64,000 nucleotides of DNA from Plantago ovata (lineage: Eukaryota; Streptophyta; Magnoliopsida; Lamiales; Plantaginaceae), in the NCBI GenBank assembly GCA_028274465.1, contig CM051455.1, forward strand, positions 40,751,129-40,815,128. The letters are read 5' to 3'. Positions 9,907 to 22,177 of this stretch are shown piece by piece. Under the pieces are notes generated by a model. It saw only the letters and a list, made by a program, of their open reading frames with translations. It was not told where the DNA came from and did no database searches. Both the position numbers and the translations under genes were made by a program. Numbering within the stretch: position 1 is the first letter of the stretch; every line of letters starts with the position of its first letter.

Positions 9907-12676
9907 ATGAATCGATCCAGGTAAGAAGCGTTGAAACATGTTTCTGTTTCCGATTCCATGCCTTCTACTTGTGCATTTACTTGTTTATAACAGTATTCCT
10001 CTGTTGTTGAGTTGTTCTAGTATGTAAATAGACTAGTAGTAGTAGTAGTATTGAAGAAGATGGTTCAATCGATGTACCTGTTCTGTTACTATCAAAGCCG
10101 TGAAATGTTAGAATTGTGTTCATTTGGTTTACAAATTGTTTTCGTGAAGCATCCTGAATTCGTATCTACTGGGAATTATAGGTTTATTAGCTACAATCGT
10201 TGGATTTTTTTTTCTCTCTCTTCGACATTATATTTTGTCCTTATAATCACTATATATAAATTATAATAGTAATATAATATACTATTAGCTGATATATATA
10301 GTACATGATTAAGTGAGATTATGAATTGGAAGAACTGATTGGAGATTGACAATACTTTGAATCCTGTTTTTTCGATTCCTAACTCGAAAGTTGGAATCAT
10401 AAGCAATGGAATAGAGAGTGCATTTCGTAGTCAAGCTTCTGAAATAAGTTCCCTATTTGATAAACTGTGAAAACAATGCCTTCCTTCAGTTTAGCACTTC
10501 CCTCTTGACATTTAGATAAACCCTGTACCAATGTATTTTAGTGATTTACTAATGAAATGAGCTTCTTATGACATTATAGAGCTTACATTTTCTTTATTCG
10601 TTCTCAAGTTAGCAGGTGCAATATGGGTACGCACATCAATGATTTACCGGACAGTGTTCTTAGCGACATACTCTCCCGCTTGCCTATCATCGATGCAGTG
10701 CGGACAAGCGTTTTGTCCAAGCATTGGGAATTCAAGTGGACGCTTGTTTACGATGTGAAAATTGATGATTTTGATGATGAAGTTTCAAGTGATGCTTTTG
10801 TTGACATTGCTGAAAGGTTGATTCTACATTTACAGAATGCAAGGAACTTTTGTCTCAAATGTTCAGATTACTTCAAGGGAGGATTAAGCCGCATGGAAAC
10901 TTTGCTATCCGCTCTTTTCTTAAGACAAAACACTGAGAGTCTTGAACTAACTGTATCGGATTTTGATGAAGGCCTTGTTTTACCCCGCAGTCTTCTCAAT
11001 TGCACTTCTTTGAGAAAACTGAACTTGCAGATGAACTGCACTTTCAAACTTCCGGTCAGGAGTTCTTTCCCTAACCTTAAAAATCTGTCTCTTCACCGAG
11101 TTAAGTTTCTTAATGACAATTCCAAAACCGACATGCTGATTCTTACTTTCCCGGTCTTGGAAACATTTGACATAACTGAATGTAAATGGTTGAAGGTGAA
11201 GTCGGTGGAAATGTATGCCCCTTCACTAACTTCCTTCAATTGTACAACCCCACCAGGGAGGCGCGCTGATAGCACACTTACTCCTTCAATCAAAATTGTT
11301 GGATCTAAATCTCTTGCAAAGTTCTCTCTCGACGGTTGTTTTTGCGGACACGTTGGTTTAAATGGTTCAGTAGTTGAGCATGCACACTTGTCATTTTTAT
11401 TTGATTATGATGGATCGTATGCAGAACCTGGACTGCAAATTCGAAAATTATTGAGAGAACTCTCACGTGCTAAGTGCTTGCTCCTGACGAATGTTTTGTC
11501 GGTAAGTTCATAATTTGCAAACTGTCTTTGGTTGATGCCCCATGCCAACTTTGCTTAGCTATTACAAGATTATGCTATCTTATCCAATTTTAGTTGTCCT
11601 CATTATGACTATTTTTCTATGTCCTACAACTCGATTCTGCTTACATTTAATTTGAGTATACTATGTAATCCAGTTGAAGTAAAATCAGAAGCTCTTTGTA
11701 AGCACCGAGTATATGCTACATGAATTATCATATGTAAACACTATAATTTCATATGAATTGTAAATTATAGTTACTGTGTTCTGCGCAAAGAATAGGATGG
11801 AGAGATTATTTAAAGCAACTATATCATTTATATTTTAATTTGATATATGTTCACTATTTGAGATGGAAAGTAAAGAGCATTTTGAGAAAGCAAAAGGATT
11901 AAAATTGAACATGCAATGCATGTAGATAAAACGAGTTGATTATCTGTTTGTAAGAGTCAAAGTTTATTTTATTCGCCAACTGTAACGTGCATAACTAGTG
12001 GTTGAGATTGTTGATTGTAGAGAATTTGTGGCTGTTAGATTTGTATCTCGGGCAGACATCAATTTTTTATATTCAAGGGGCATTGGCATGCTATATTATG
12101 TGCTTGATTGATTTCTTATTGCAATTTTTTCCTCCATTCAAGGCTGTTTCAGGAACACAATTAGGACTTCCTCTTTCAAGATTTGATAGACTGATTGAGC
12201 TTCGTGTGGAGATTGATTCTGGTGCTGAAGGGCTATTTGAGCTACTCCATGCAGCTCCATTTCTTAGAACTCTAGATATAGATGTGGTAAGATCTGGTTC
12301 TTGACTTTTTCTTTCTTCTTCTTTTTCTTCTTCTATTGGTTATTAAGATATGGGACAACTTCTTGTTTTGTAACAGGTGTACTTTGATGACGAGGACTAT
12401 GGTTTGATCAACTCTTTACCATCATGTGTTTTACAATTGGAGGAGATCAGGTTTCGCTACACTGACTGTGACCGGACGCACCAATGTCGCATTGAGAAGT
12501 TCTTCTTGAAGAATGCAGTAAAAGTAAAGAGGGTTTATGTCTATGGTCAGTATCAGAAACAAATTGTCAAGAAGCTGTCATCATTTCCTAGAGGGTCTGC
12601 CTGCGTAACCATTTCTTCGGAGAATAAACCTGTCATCGATGAATTTTACAGGAAGTTTTATGGTATCTATCGTTGA
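9907..12676 (+). CDS. F-box/LRR protein with C-terminal FBD-like region
   Basis: Substrate-recognition subunit type of SCF ubiquitin ligases. Exons are 9907-9920, 10616-11501, 12143-12286 and 12377-12676, giving 447 residues. The start was placed at 9907 because that ATG (MNRSRCN) splices in frame to the next exon; the alternative internal ATG is 10623. The F-box lies at about residues 11-50 (INDLPDSVLSDILSRLP...VLSKHWEFKW), leucine-rich repeats at about 110-290 (TSLRKLNLQ, FPNLKNLSLHRVKF, FPVLETFDI), and a C-terminal FBD-like stretch (FFLKNAVKVKRVYVYG...LSSFPRGSA). Introns 2-4 join in phase 0, and the 695-bp first intron is phase 2. These proteins form a fast-evolving plant family, so the target protein cannot be predicted. 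Confidence 0.88.
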
Positions 12677-13558
12677 TCAAGTTTATGCGAAGTAGTATGA
12701 TGTGATCTTGTGATATTCTACTATGCGATAGGTTCTGTGGACATGGTTAAACCATGAAATTTGAAGTATTATGTTTTGTTATGGTAATGTGTATCGACTC
12801 AGATTGTCAAGGATACTATGTAATAATTGATTGATGTTGAGGCAGATATTACTAAATATCCCGCAGGTTTGACTATTTCTTTTGGTCTTTTAGCATAAGA
12901 TGGATGTGTTCGGTAGCACACATTCATTCATCATGTTTGAATTTAAACATGTTTGAATTTAAAGAGAAACACAAAATTTAATGTTGCAAATTAGTCATAT
13001 ATTTTGCATCTCAATTCTCAACTCAGAAGTACCAGGATAGGTTGAGACTTGAGAGGAGTGAGCATCCAATTTGCTGGAGTTGTAAGTAGTACTTCGAAGT
13101 ACTACGTTGAAATATCGAAGCTTATGTGATCAGTATACCACTCTACCTACTTCACAATTTATTTGAAAGGTAAAATATCAATGTTTAGCAGCAAATGGGA
13201 TATGCTAACGTGCAATTTGATTATGTTGTTACGATTGATCATTGATCATCATGATTCATGAATCATGAGTAAAGATTCCATAAGTTTGTACGTAAACTTT
13301 TTCCTTCCCTGCAAAACTGTGTTGATTTGGTATGTAGAATATAGTTTTCACTTTTACACTTTGTTTAAAAGAATCACACGTGCCATAATGGAGGAAGAAC
13401 ATCATAAAGCACATAATGGCTTCAAACGCCATGGGATATTTATCAAATGCCTAAGCATGTCGGAGGAAAAAAATGAGAAGGCTTGAATAGTTGAATGAGA
13501 AAAAATCTAGTTTTTTTTTGCTAAGATAAGCTGCTTCTAATAATTAAACCAAAATTAA
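12677..13558. other. Intergenic between convergent F-box and P5CR genes
   Basis: About 880 bp holding the 3' ends of two convergent genes. Short palindromes occur near 13237-13268 (TGATCATTGATCATCATGA and neighbours). No ORF or transposon is recognised. Confidence 0.5.
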
Positions 13559-16500
13559 TCAACTCGGAGATAGATCTTGGCTACGCTTTGCAGCAGCAAC
13601 AACTGCGTTCATCAGAGTACCACGAAAGCCAGCCTTTTCCAGCTCGTAAATACCAGCAATGGTTGTCCCACCAGGTGATGCAACGTCATCTTTTAGCTGT
13701 CCAGGATGCTTCCCTGAATTGCTTACCATTGATGCTGCTCCTAGTACCTGCACCCATCACAGATTAATTGACTAAAAGACTGAACCGCGTAAATTCATGT
13801 CTCCTCCAGTAAATTAGTTCGTAGAAGAAATTCTTGCATGCTCCACAAAAAAGATGTGTCCCGATGTTAAAATATCCAACAACCCAAGGTGTTCCCACTA
13901 TAACAGTACTGTATATAATCAGAATTTAAAGTTGGCTTACAGTTTGAGAAGCTAGACCAAGTGCGAGTTCCCGAGGCAAACCAGCAGCTACGCCTCCATC
14001 GGCTAAAGCTTCTATTGCTAAATATATGTATGCCGGTCCACTACCACTGAGAATTCCACGAAAGGTCAAATCTCAGTGAACCGGGTTATTATGAAACAAA
14101 AGCAACATAATATATAGTGATATAGGCTAGGATCAAAATATCGGGCCATATGAGGAGTCGCATACCTCAGACCAGTTACTGCATCAAATACTTTCTCATC
14201 GGCAGTCCAGACTTTGCCAATTGCCCCAAATAACTTGGTGATTAATGCTGCATCATCTTTAGTTGCTGCTGCACCCAGGCTAATAACTGCATATGGACAA
14301 CTATTTGAGATTATGTTGTACAAGATACATGCTAATGCTTTACAAAGAGCCAGAGCTTACAAGGATGAACTGATGAAGTTATAAAGTTCGAACTGAAAGA
14401 AGATGACAGATTGACAGGTATTACAAATGGAAGAGAAACAAGCTTACCAGATGCAGCTACACCAACAGCTGCTGGAGTGTTTGGCATTACCCTGATAAAC
14501 CGACTATTACCTGCCCAATCCTGGAACAAATCAATTTTATACATGTCAAGCAGAGATGGTGAAGGACCCCAAATCCCAATAACATTTAGCAATAAGAATA
14601 CTGAAAAAGAGCACACAATATGAATCGGATATTTGAGACAAGAATCTTTTATTTTTTATAAAGCTGGAAATGAAGAAACCGTGTATTGTGCCTCAGGTCG
14701 TGCATATATGGCTCCACAGTGATGACAAACTCACAAACATGAACTAGATTGTAAAGTAAAAGTGGCGAAATACCTGCAGATCGTTTAGTTTAATTCCAGC
14801 GGCAACAGACACCAAAAGTTGCTTCTTTGAAAGAAATGGTTTCAATTGCACCACCACATTTTTAACTACATGTTTGAAAAGTATAAGAGCACCACACTTT
14901 TAGAGCAATATCGACAAAAGTGAGAATGATAGATATGAAAAAGGAAAATGAAACATGTGAAGATTTGGCGCGTATCATGTACAACAAAAGCAGTACAGAT
15001 TTATGTCTTGGTGGTCGATACCCTTTATTCTACTGAATCAAGTCAACACAGTGTTGAGGAACAAATAACATAATGTACTAAAATATAAAAACAGGGTATT
15101 GGTTCTGATATATCAAGTTCAAGTGGAATGTTTTTCAATTCTTCATTGATGAGAAACTACGACCTAGCAGTAACACAAGGAATTTGTTGTTAGCAGTCGA
15201 CTTCCCGGTGGAGTATCATACTGATTCATCACATCTTGTGTGTTCAATGTTTGATAGAAGGATTCTAAATGTATTACCAACTTTACAAGATATAAGACAC
15301 TTCATTTAGTGAACTTGCAGTCTCCCTCCTGACAACCCACAGAGGAAAAGTTCACCATAATATGGACACAGAAAAAAAAAAAAGAATAGTTATTCAGGAT
15401 AATAAATGGACAGTCCTTCTTGAAGGGCCCTAAATGACTTCACCAATTTCAGTTTTGGTGATATTACAGAATCTAACAGTTTAAAGCACTTGAACACCAA
15501 TAGAAAAATCATGTTCAATGTAGTCAGAGTCGTGACAGGATAAGAGTACATGAATTGTATATCAAATGAAGTACGAATTAAGACTTATTAGCATTTCCTT
15601 TACTATATACCGTATTTGCAGCTTAAACAAAACAGTGGTCATTGCTGATGAAGGAACAGAAAAGGTGAAAACAAAAGTACAACCAAGAAAACTGAAGACC
15701 TAAGTTAAGAGGCAGAGAACTTACGAACTTGTGGTTTCACGGAGAACACCACCACATCACTGTCTTCAACCACCTGGCTTCAATACACACTAGTAAGTAA
15801 ATGGGCATGGTGTAATGCAGCACGCATTTATGTAGAATCCTTTTTATTTATTTATTATTTAATATATAGCTGTAATATGTGAATGTTATATTGATTCAAC
15901 ACGTAGAATAGAAAGGGAAAAAGAAAGCATCACATAGAATCCAATGATGTCTTTATTCTTCAGGCACTGTTTTAAGTATTTTATCAAAAATCAATTCAGT
16001 TTTCTGTTATAACTGCAACAAGAAATATTCCAAAAACTATGCTGAAGAACATTCGAGCGGGCAAATATATTCCACAAATTAAACACTTGGACTATCAACT
16101 TTTGACAAATAATCTTACTTATAGCACATGACTGTCATGTGTCACATTTCTACCTTTTCATGTAAAATACAGTTTTCCTGTGCCATCATATGAACTCACT
16201 ACAATGCAGAAGAAAATCATATTCATACTCTAAATTGTTTTGTTTTTTTATTTTTTCTTCATATAATTATTGATTAGCCTGATACCAAATAAATGTGACA
16301 CATGACTGTCATGTGTCACATTTCGACCTTTTCATGTAAAATACAGTTTTCCTGTGCCATCATATGAACTCGCTACAATGCAGCAGAAAATCATATTCAT
16401 ACTCTGATTGTTTTTATTTTTTTATTTTTTCTTCATATAATTATTGATTAGCCTGATACCAAATAATTTGCAAGGAAAAGAAAGCAAAAAAAATGGAATG

Positions 16501-16742
16501 GAGAACCACACAACACAATGCAGAACAATGAAAGAGCAATATACCTGCGTATTTTGATCAAATACTTTCACACCAAAAGATTCAAATGCAGCTCGCCGAG
16601 TGCCAAGATGTGCAGTCCGGATGTTTGAAGCAGGCAACATCCCTGATTTAACCACACCTCTAGCAATGCTCTCAGCCATTTTACCGGCCCCAATAAAACC
16701 GATCTTGAAGTTGTCAATCGGAATTGGCACAACGCCTTCCAT
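13559..16742 (-). CDS. P5CR: Pyrroline-5-carboxylate reductase
   Basis: Final step of proline synthesis: reduces 1-pyrroline-5-carboxylate with NADPH. Seven exons on the minus strand: 16742-16545, 15773-15725, 14865-14774, 14520-14448, 14286-14166, 14046-13941 and 13747-13559. All junctions fit in phase and give 275 residues, the normal plant length. The N-terminal Rossmann motif [15 protein letters not shown] (residues 15-29) binds the cofactor. [24 protein letters not shown] (about 123-133), [11 protein letters not shown] (178-188) and [13 protein letters not shown] (233-245) form the conserved core. There is no transit peptide, so a cytosolic enzyme is likely. Intron 1 contains a 174-bp tandem duplication. 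A 5'-UTR intron (about 16777-17211) precedes the start, and the leader beyond it is derived from the kinase gene at 30.9 kb. Confidence 0.95.
16125..16470. repeat. 174-bp tandem duplication in P5CR intron 1
   Basis: Two adjacent units (about 16125-16298 and 16299-16470) differ at only a few positions. Each starts with the near-palindrome ACATGACTGTCATGT and ends with GCCTGATACCAAATAA. The high similarity implies a recent duplication. Confidence 0.9.
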
Positions 16743-17211
16743 CCTATCAAATCCAACTAGCTACACAATAAAGACTCTGAAAGACAGAAATTTTCAAATT
16801 AAGATTTAAGAATCCCAACATTTGTCAATTACAATCATGAATTGAAAATTCAAAAGGGTCCAGAATCCAGTCTTCCCTTGCATTGAAATAGAATCAAGTG
16901 TAATTCCAAAACTGTGCAAAACACTTTTAGCTTTTATTTATCTTACGTTAAAACAACTATGCATTTTGATCCATCAAGAGCCCGAAACATAAATAGAGAA
17001 AATGGAAACTCAATCGATGAATAAGGATAATAAATTAATAATAAAACTGACAAGGCATCACATTCTCAACACTCACCACGAGCAACGACGGATAATAAAT
17101 TAATAATACACGTGTAGATCCTAAAGCTAATTGACAAGCTAATAATGACGCAATAGAGAAAATAATCGAAAATAAACCGATTAACCGGTATTGGAATCGA
17201 CAGAAAAGTAC

Positions 17212-17325
17212 CTCCGGTGGTGGTGAGTGGGCGGTAAAAACGGTGACGCCGATCTCTAGCGGCAAAAATCTGCTCCACTCACTTTCCCACCAGCTCAGAA
17301 TCAGCAGCACCAATCGCGGTCAGAA
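17212..17325 (-). promoter_or_regulatory. P5CR 5'-UTR exon with kinase-derived upstream half
   Basis: On the minus strand an acceptor (TTTTGCAG) precedes 17325, and a donor CCGGAG|GTACTT follows 17212; splicing to an acceptor at 16777 (CTTTCAG) would lead to the P5CR start. Bases 17262-17325 match the kinase 5'-UTR exon at 30845-30908, including the acceptor. The rest (17212-17261) is unique to P5CR. Exon limits are inferred from splice consensus only. Confidence 0.6.
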
Positions 17326-17786
17326 CTGCAAAAGTAAATTTAAGTTATCATCAACACTGCTATGAACAACAGACTAGCCATAATATTTTGAGCAAGTTGA
17401 AAAACTCACTATTTTAGGCAAATTCATCTCAATTTTAAAACAATGCCATAAATAACATACTGCTGATTTTCTACCCAGTGCATAATTGGAAACTTCGGAA
17501 TGTAAGTTAAGTTAACAAATCTGGCACCACGAAATAAATTGAAGGAACTAGACGAATAAACAGCAAACAGGAATAGAGTAAACTAGTTCGATATCTTTTT
17601 CAACACAACAAAATCAGTAATTAGCAATTAATTCGGCCACGAGAACGATCAACAACAACAACAAAACAATCAGGAAAGCAGAAGCATAAATAGAAATAAT
17701 TATGAACAAAATAAGTTGCAGATCGTAACTATAAAGACGAAAAAAAGGATGATCGGAACAGTTAATCAACAAGCGAAGAAGGAAAA

Positions 17787-17825
17787 CTAATCATCATCGT
17801 CGTCGTCAGTGAGAAGACCAGCCAT
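17787..17825 (-). other. uORF MAGLLTDDDDDD, P5CR-side copy
   Basis: ATG to TAG encodes 12 residues ending in six Asp. It is identical in nucleotide sequence to the copy at 30342-30380. If P5CR transcripts begin in the duplicated leader they would carry this uORF. Confidence 0.7.
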
Positions 17826-17840
17826 GGAAACGGATAGGAT

Positions 17841-19147
17841 TAGGCCTGGCAATTGGGCCGGATCGGACCAGTCCTCCATGGATCGGATCCGTTGCTGGTC
17901 CGAAGGAAGACTGGTCGGATCGGTCCAGGATCCGGGCCGGACCGGATCGGATCCTTGATCCAGCCCGTTTTTTGCTTCTTTTCTTTTTTGCATTTTTTTT
18001 TCCTGCTTAGTAGTCTCTTTCCCCAGGCCCCAGATTTGTTATTGTTTTGACTTTTTCTGGATGTTTTCAGGATTTTATGTATGGATAATTTATTATCTCA
18101 TTTTGTATTTTATATAGGTGGGTTTCTTGATTATTAAAAAAAATGCACTATTTTTATGTGACGAACAAACAACGATTTTGACTAAGAAAACTAATATGCA
18201 TTAAGATACAAGTATTAATAGTGCAATACATAAATTCAGCAAACTCCCACAGAACCATTTCTTTATTTTCTCAATTTTAAGCATTTAGCTACTACTAGTG
18301 TAAATTTTATCAGTCTGCAATATGACAAAATGCAGCCACTAGAAACCAAGTGTAATAGAAATGCAAAATTAGAATCCCATCTAGCTTGGTTATCGATTCC
18401 GAGCTATACAAACTACTCTACTACTGAAGGCACAAATTCTATAATCCAGAATCCAGATAAATCAATAATAGAATCACAATCTCACAAAATGCAAGCAGTA
18501 GCAATTGGAGATATCCTGACGCCAAAACGCAAGCATAATACACAGTACTATACGGAAGCAAGTCAAGCAACAGCCAGATGAACTGAAATATTCACACAGG
18601 CAAATTATCAAACAGTTGGTGCTCAAACAAAAAAGTTTCATTTAAACTTAGAATCTTCAAATATACTCAAACAAAATTGAAACCTCAGATGGAGAAATAA
18701 CTAATTACTTCACAAAAATCAGTAAAAGTAGTACAATACCTTGGATTTTCAGTATCTAATTGAGTTGGGTCCGATCTTCTTCCTCCGTAGCTGAATCGAA
18801 ATTGCAGTTAGAAGCACTGGAAAATCTGGACAGTAGAATCGAAATTGGAGAGAGATGTAAATCAAGGCGTTTTAATTTGGAGAGAGATGCAAATCGAGCC
18901 GGAAGAGAGGGGGGCGTGAGGCATAGTTTTAGGTTTGAGTTCCAGGAAAAACGGCTGGGTTTCGGTATTTAGTAAATTGCCTTAGTATTTGTGTTCGGAT
19001 CATCTTTTGATCCGATGGTCCTTGGACTAAAGTCCAATCCGACCCAGGACCAATTGGTCCGGACTTTCTTCAATCCGACAGTATTGGAATTGGTCCGGAT
19101 TCGGATCGGATCAAAATCCGCGGACCGGATCATAATTGTCAGGCCTA
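17841..19147. mobile_element. Non-autonomous hAT-type DNA transposon
   Basis: A 1307-bp element with imperfect terminal inverted repeats starting TAGGCCTGGCAATT (left) and TAGGCCTGACAATT (right, reverse complement). It is flanked by the 8-bp target duplication GATAGGAT (17833-17840 and 19148-19155). The subterminal regions are rich in GGATC/GGACC palindromes. No transposase ORF is visible. The paralogous site near 30330 has one GATAGGAT and no element, which proves the insertion and its limits. Confidence 0.95.
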
Positions 19148-19401
19148 GATAGGATGAATAATATACTAGTAAATCAGAAATCGGAAAAGTCGCCTTACCT
19201 AAAAAAAAAGGTAATTAGGGCGAGGAGAAGAGAAGAGTTGTTGAGATGAAGCAGCTACTACAAAATTGCATCTCGTTTTGTATGAATAATGGAATGAATC
19301 TTTTACACGGTAAGAGATCTACCGCCTGCCTGCCTGCCTGTGTACCCTCCTCTCTCTATATCCTTTTTGCCCTCATCTCATCCCCCAATATATATCACTC
19401 T

Positions 19402-19837
19402 GGTTCTGTTTGGTTTGCAAGATAAGGGAGATAAATACGGTAGCCCATTTATCGTGAATAGTAATTATCCATATTAGATGGGCCAGTTATGAACGGTATT
19501 TATCTAGTTAAATTATATGGTTTGGTCCATTAGAGAATGAGGATAATTGGGCCGGATAAATGAGCTTGACTTCTTTTATATCGTTTGGTCCGTTACATGC
19601 TAATGATTATCCAATCAAAACAATCAGCTGAATTGCCTAAAATATCCCTCAACAGTGGTGGCCTAATACCAATATTGTCCTTTTTTTAAATATATCGATA
19701 TGTGCAAAAATAGATACTTACCTACATTTACTCAATTGTAGGAATAACACTAATCATAGTAAAACTCACATGTAGACAATCATTTCTCTTCCATACGGAC
19801 ATTAGAGAGAAATTGATTATAAGGGCTCACTATGAAG
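19402..19837. other. Possible truncated MITE end
   Basis: Begins with GGTTCTGTTTGGTTTGC followed by GATAAGGGAGATAA, resembling MITE termini. A similar terminus in reverse complement ends at about 28468. No matching right end was found here. The rest is AT-rich without genes. Confidence 0.35.
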
Positions 19838-20505
19838 TCCTTTCTCATAAAGGACCCTCTTGTGTTATCAATTACATTTTAGTCCAAACTCAATTACATT
19901 TTAGTCCATTTGAGTTGACCAACACTTTAAACACCTTCCAACCAAACATGACTTAATAAAAATAAATATTTTCAATCAAAAAATTAATTTAAAGATTTAA
20001 AAAATCTAAATAAAATTATAAATAAAATAAAAATTAAATATTTAACAAGATCCATCCATCTTCTTCTTCGCTAAAACTTCGGTACTGGAAAATTTTGGTA
20101 TTGGAGCTCCGGTGCCGGTAACGGTGGAGCAATGGTGGAGCTGCTGCTCCACCGATTTGGTGGTAGAGCAAGCTGCTTGCTACACCGTTAATGGTGGTGG
20201 AGCAGCTTGCTCCACCTTTTTCGGCGTTGGAGCTCCAATATTGGAAAAAATTATGGTACCGAAGCTTTGGGGATATGAAGATAACTTTTTTATTCCTATT
20301 TCAGTTAAGCTTTTTTTTAAAAAAAATTATTTTATTATTTTAGTATTTTACTTAGTTTTTCTTTTAATTCTTTATCTTTTTTATTTGAAAACACTAAAGT
20401 TTGTTTGATTTTAATAAAATTCAAATTTGGAATAGTGAATCTTTGTTGACTTTGGACTAAAATGTAATTGATAAACTAAGGTGGTTCATTTCGTTATTAG
20501 GGACG
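19838..20505. mobile_element. Foldback-like element with nested palindromes
   Basis: A 24-bp exact inverted pair (19865-19888 and 20451-20474), with flanking similarity that includes GACCCTCTT/AAGAGGGT-like ends. The centre (about 20080-20275) is a GC-richer set of inverted repeats around GGTGGAGCA and TGGAGCTCC. No transposase and no certain target duplication, so ends are approximate. Confidence 0.6.
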
Positions 20506-20625
20506 CTAAGAGGGTATAAAAAATAAATGGACCCCCAAGCATTATTATAAGAATGTTTATGATATTTATCTATTTTGACTTTTTAGTCACTATTTTCGAG
20601 TTTAATGTAAATTACTTATTAACTA

Positions 20626-20894
20626 CTCTCTCCGTTTCACAAAACTTTACCCACTTTCCATTTTTGGTTGTCTCACAAAACTTTACTCATTTCCTAAAAT
20701 GGAATCTATCTCACACATTAAAAATATTATTTTGTACACAATATTACAACTTTGCCAACTTTGCCACTACTTCATACTTTAACAACTAATTTTCAATTAA
20801 AAATTAACATACTCCACTAACTTTATACTACTTTATTATTCTTTTTAAATTGCACGCTAACCCTAATGGGTAATGTTTTGTGAGACGGAGGGAG
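20626..20894. mobile_element. Stowaway-type MITE
   Basis: Terminal inverted repeats (CTCTCTCCGTTTCACAAAAC and CTCCCTCCGTCTCACAAAAC) with flanking TA at both ends, 269 bp. The CTCCCTCCGT terminus is the hallmark of Stowaway (Tc1/mariner-derived) MITEs. Confidence 0.9.
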
Positions 20895-20944
20895 TATGAT
20901 GATAAAATATTTTCACATTAAATATTTCACTTCCATCAAGTCCA

Positions 20945-21160
20945 TTGCGGCATATAAAAAGAACACTGGGTTCTTATCTCAGAAGCAGGTCAGTCAACTC
21001 CATTGACTTCTTGTCACATTTTGATCCTGTGAAAAAGGCTCGGCACCAACACAGGAGGAATCAAACTTTGGTTTCGTTTCGCGAAGGATTGGACAAAGAT
21101 TATGGCTTGGTTCTACAGAAGCTAAAGGAAGAAGATGAAACCGAAGAGTATGGCAAGGTG
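20945..21160 (+). pseudogene. Unidentified exon-like fragment
   Basis: A 70-odd-codon open stretch, rich in charged residues (FDPVKKARHQHRRNQTL and LQKLKEEDETEEYGK), ends at a plausible donor (GGCAAG|GTGTGC). It looks coding in composition, but no partner exons were found nearby and the family is not recognised. It may be a stranded gene fragment carried in by rearrangement. Confidence 0.3.
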
Positions 21161-21860
21161 TGCTCAATCCATGCATGGCATGTACTAATCAATACACATC
21201 AAATTGAAATGCAATTAACGTACACTAATTAACAATTGTAGCTAGCTTCTAATATACTACAGTATAATCCATGCTATATATATAGAATGCGTTTTTCAGC
21301 ATTCTTATTGCACTTCAAATTCATCCATGGTAATTTATAACACGCCTTTTATGCAAGTCATGTGGACTATTACAACCCTCCTAGGGGTCACATTCCGGTT
21401 GTTTGACTTTAAATTGGCTTGTGTTATTTTGTTATTTTGATGAATTGGTGTTGTTGGGTTTGATTTGACTTTTGTTAAATAACAAAATACCAAAGTCGAG
21501 CTACAGTAACCGACATAAAAACACACATATTCTTCTCTTTGGCCCACATGTTTCTTTATTATTCATATTCTTTTTTTAAAAAAAAAAAACCTCATCTTCC
21601 ACTAATCCACCAATCAAAAAACCTCGTACAAATCAAAAATCAAACATTCTCTTACAACACTCATCATTATATCTATAAAATCCTACTACCCTACCATTCA
21701 AACCCAACTACAACATCACTATTCCGGCTTTTGTTAAATCCTTAATTCCGTCACTATTCCGGCTTTTGTTAAATTTAACAAAATATCACAAGCCAATTCA
21801 AAGTCAAACAGACCGATTGGCCGCCACAAATTCCACTTCCACGGACACCACACCACCAAC

Positions 21861-22177
21861 ATCTTGAAATCCACAACCATCGCGAAACCAGGTTGCCTGA
21901 ACCAATGTGGCAATGTAAGGGTCGCCTACCCATTCGGCACTGGCAGCGGGTGCGCAGTTAATGAATTTTTTGAGAGTTTACCTGCAACACCACCTTCGAC
22001 CGGCTGCCTCGGGTCTTCACATGAACTGTGGAAGTATACCATGTTTCTGACAACCAAATGCGTATCAAAACCCTTGTTGCACAGCGATGCTACGATCAGT
22101 TTGGCTCCACAGTACTTGACAAGACTGTCTCAATCCAGCTAAGTGGATCAAACACCTTTTCGAAGCAGAACAAGTGA
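21861..22177 (+). pseudogene. Fragment of a wall-associated kinase galacturonan-binding domain
   Basis: The first part reads AKPGCLNQCGNVRVAYPFG, the start of the GUB_WAK_bind domain of wall-associated receptor kinases. The frame then shifts: near 22042-22174 another frame reads QMRIKTLVAQRCYDQFG and continues to a FSKQNK-like end, matching the middle of the same domain. No EGF repeats, membrane segment or kinase domain follow. It is a broken, truncated relic. Confidence 0.7.

Larger units (their letters stand above)
17262..19401 (-). repeat. Inverted duplication, P5CR-side copy of the kinase leader
   Basis: Excluding the hAT insertion, about 825 bp match 30081-30908 in reverse complement with very few differences. 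The shared part contains a promoter-like CT-rich stretch, the MAGLLTDDDDDD uORF, a 5'-UTR intron and its acceptor. Homology stops at 17262, exactly where the kinase copy continues into ATGGGTGACG. It lies directly upstream of P5CR and in its sense orientation. Confidence 0.93.

Noticed and set aside
16125..16470. CRISPR-like spaced repeats
   Set aside because: Only two long adjacent units in a plant intron; an ordinary tandem duplication.
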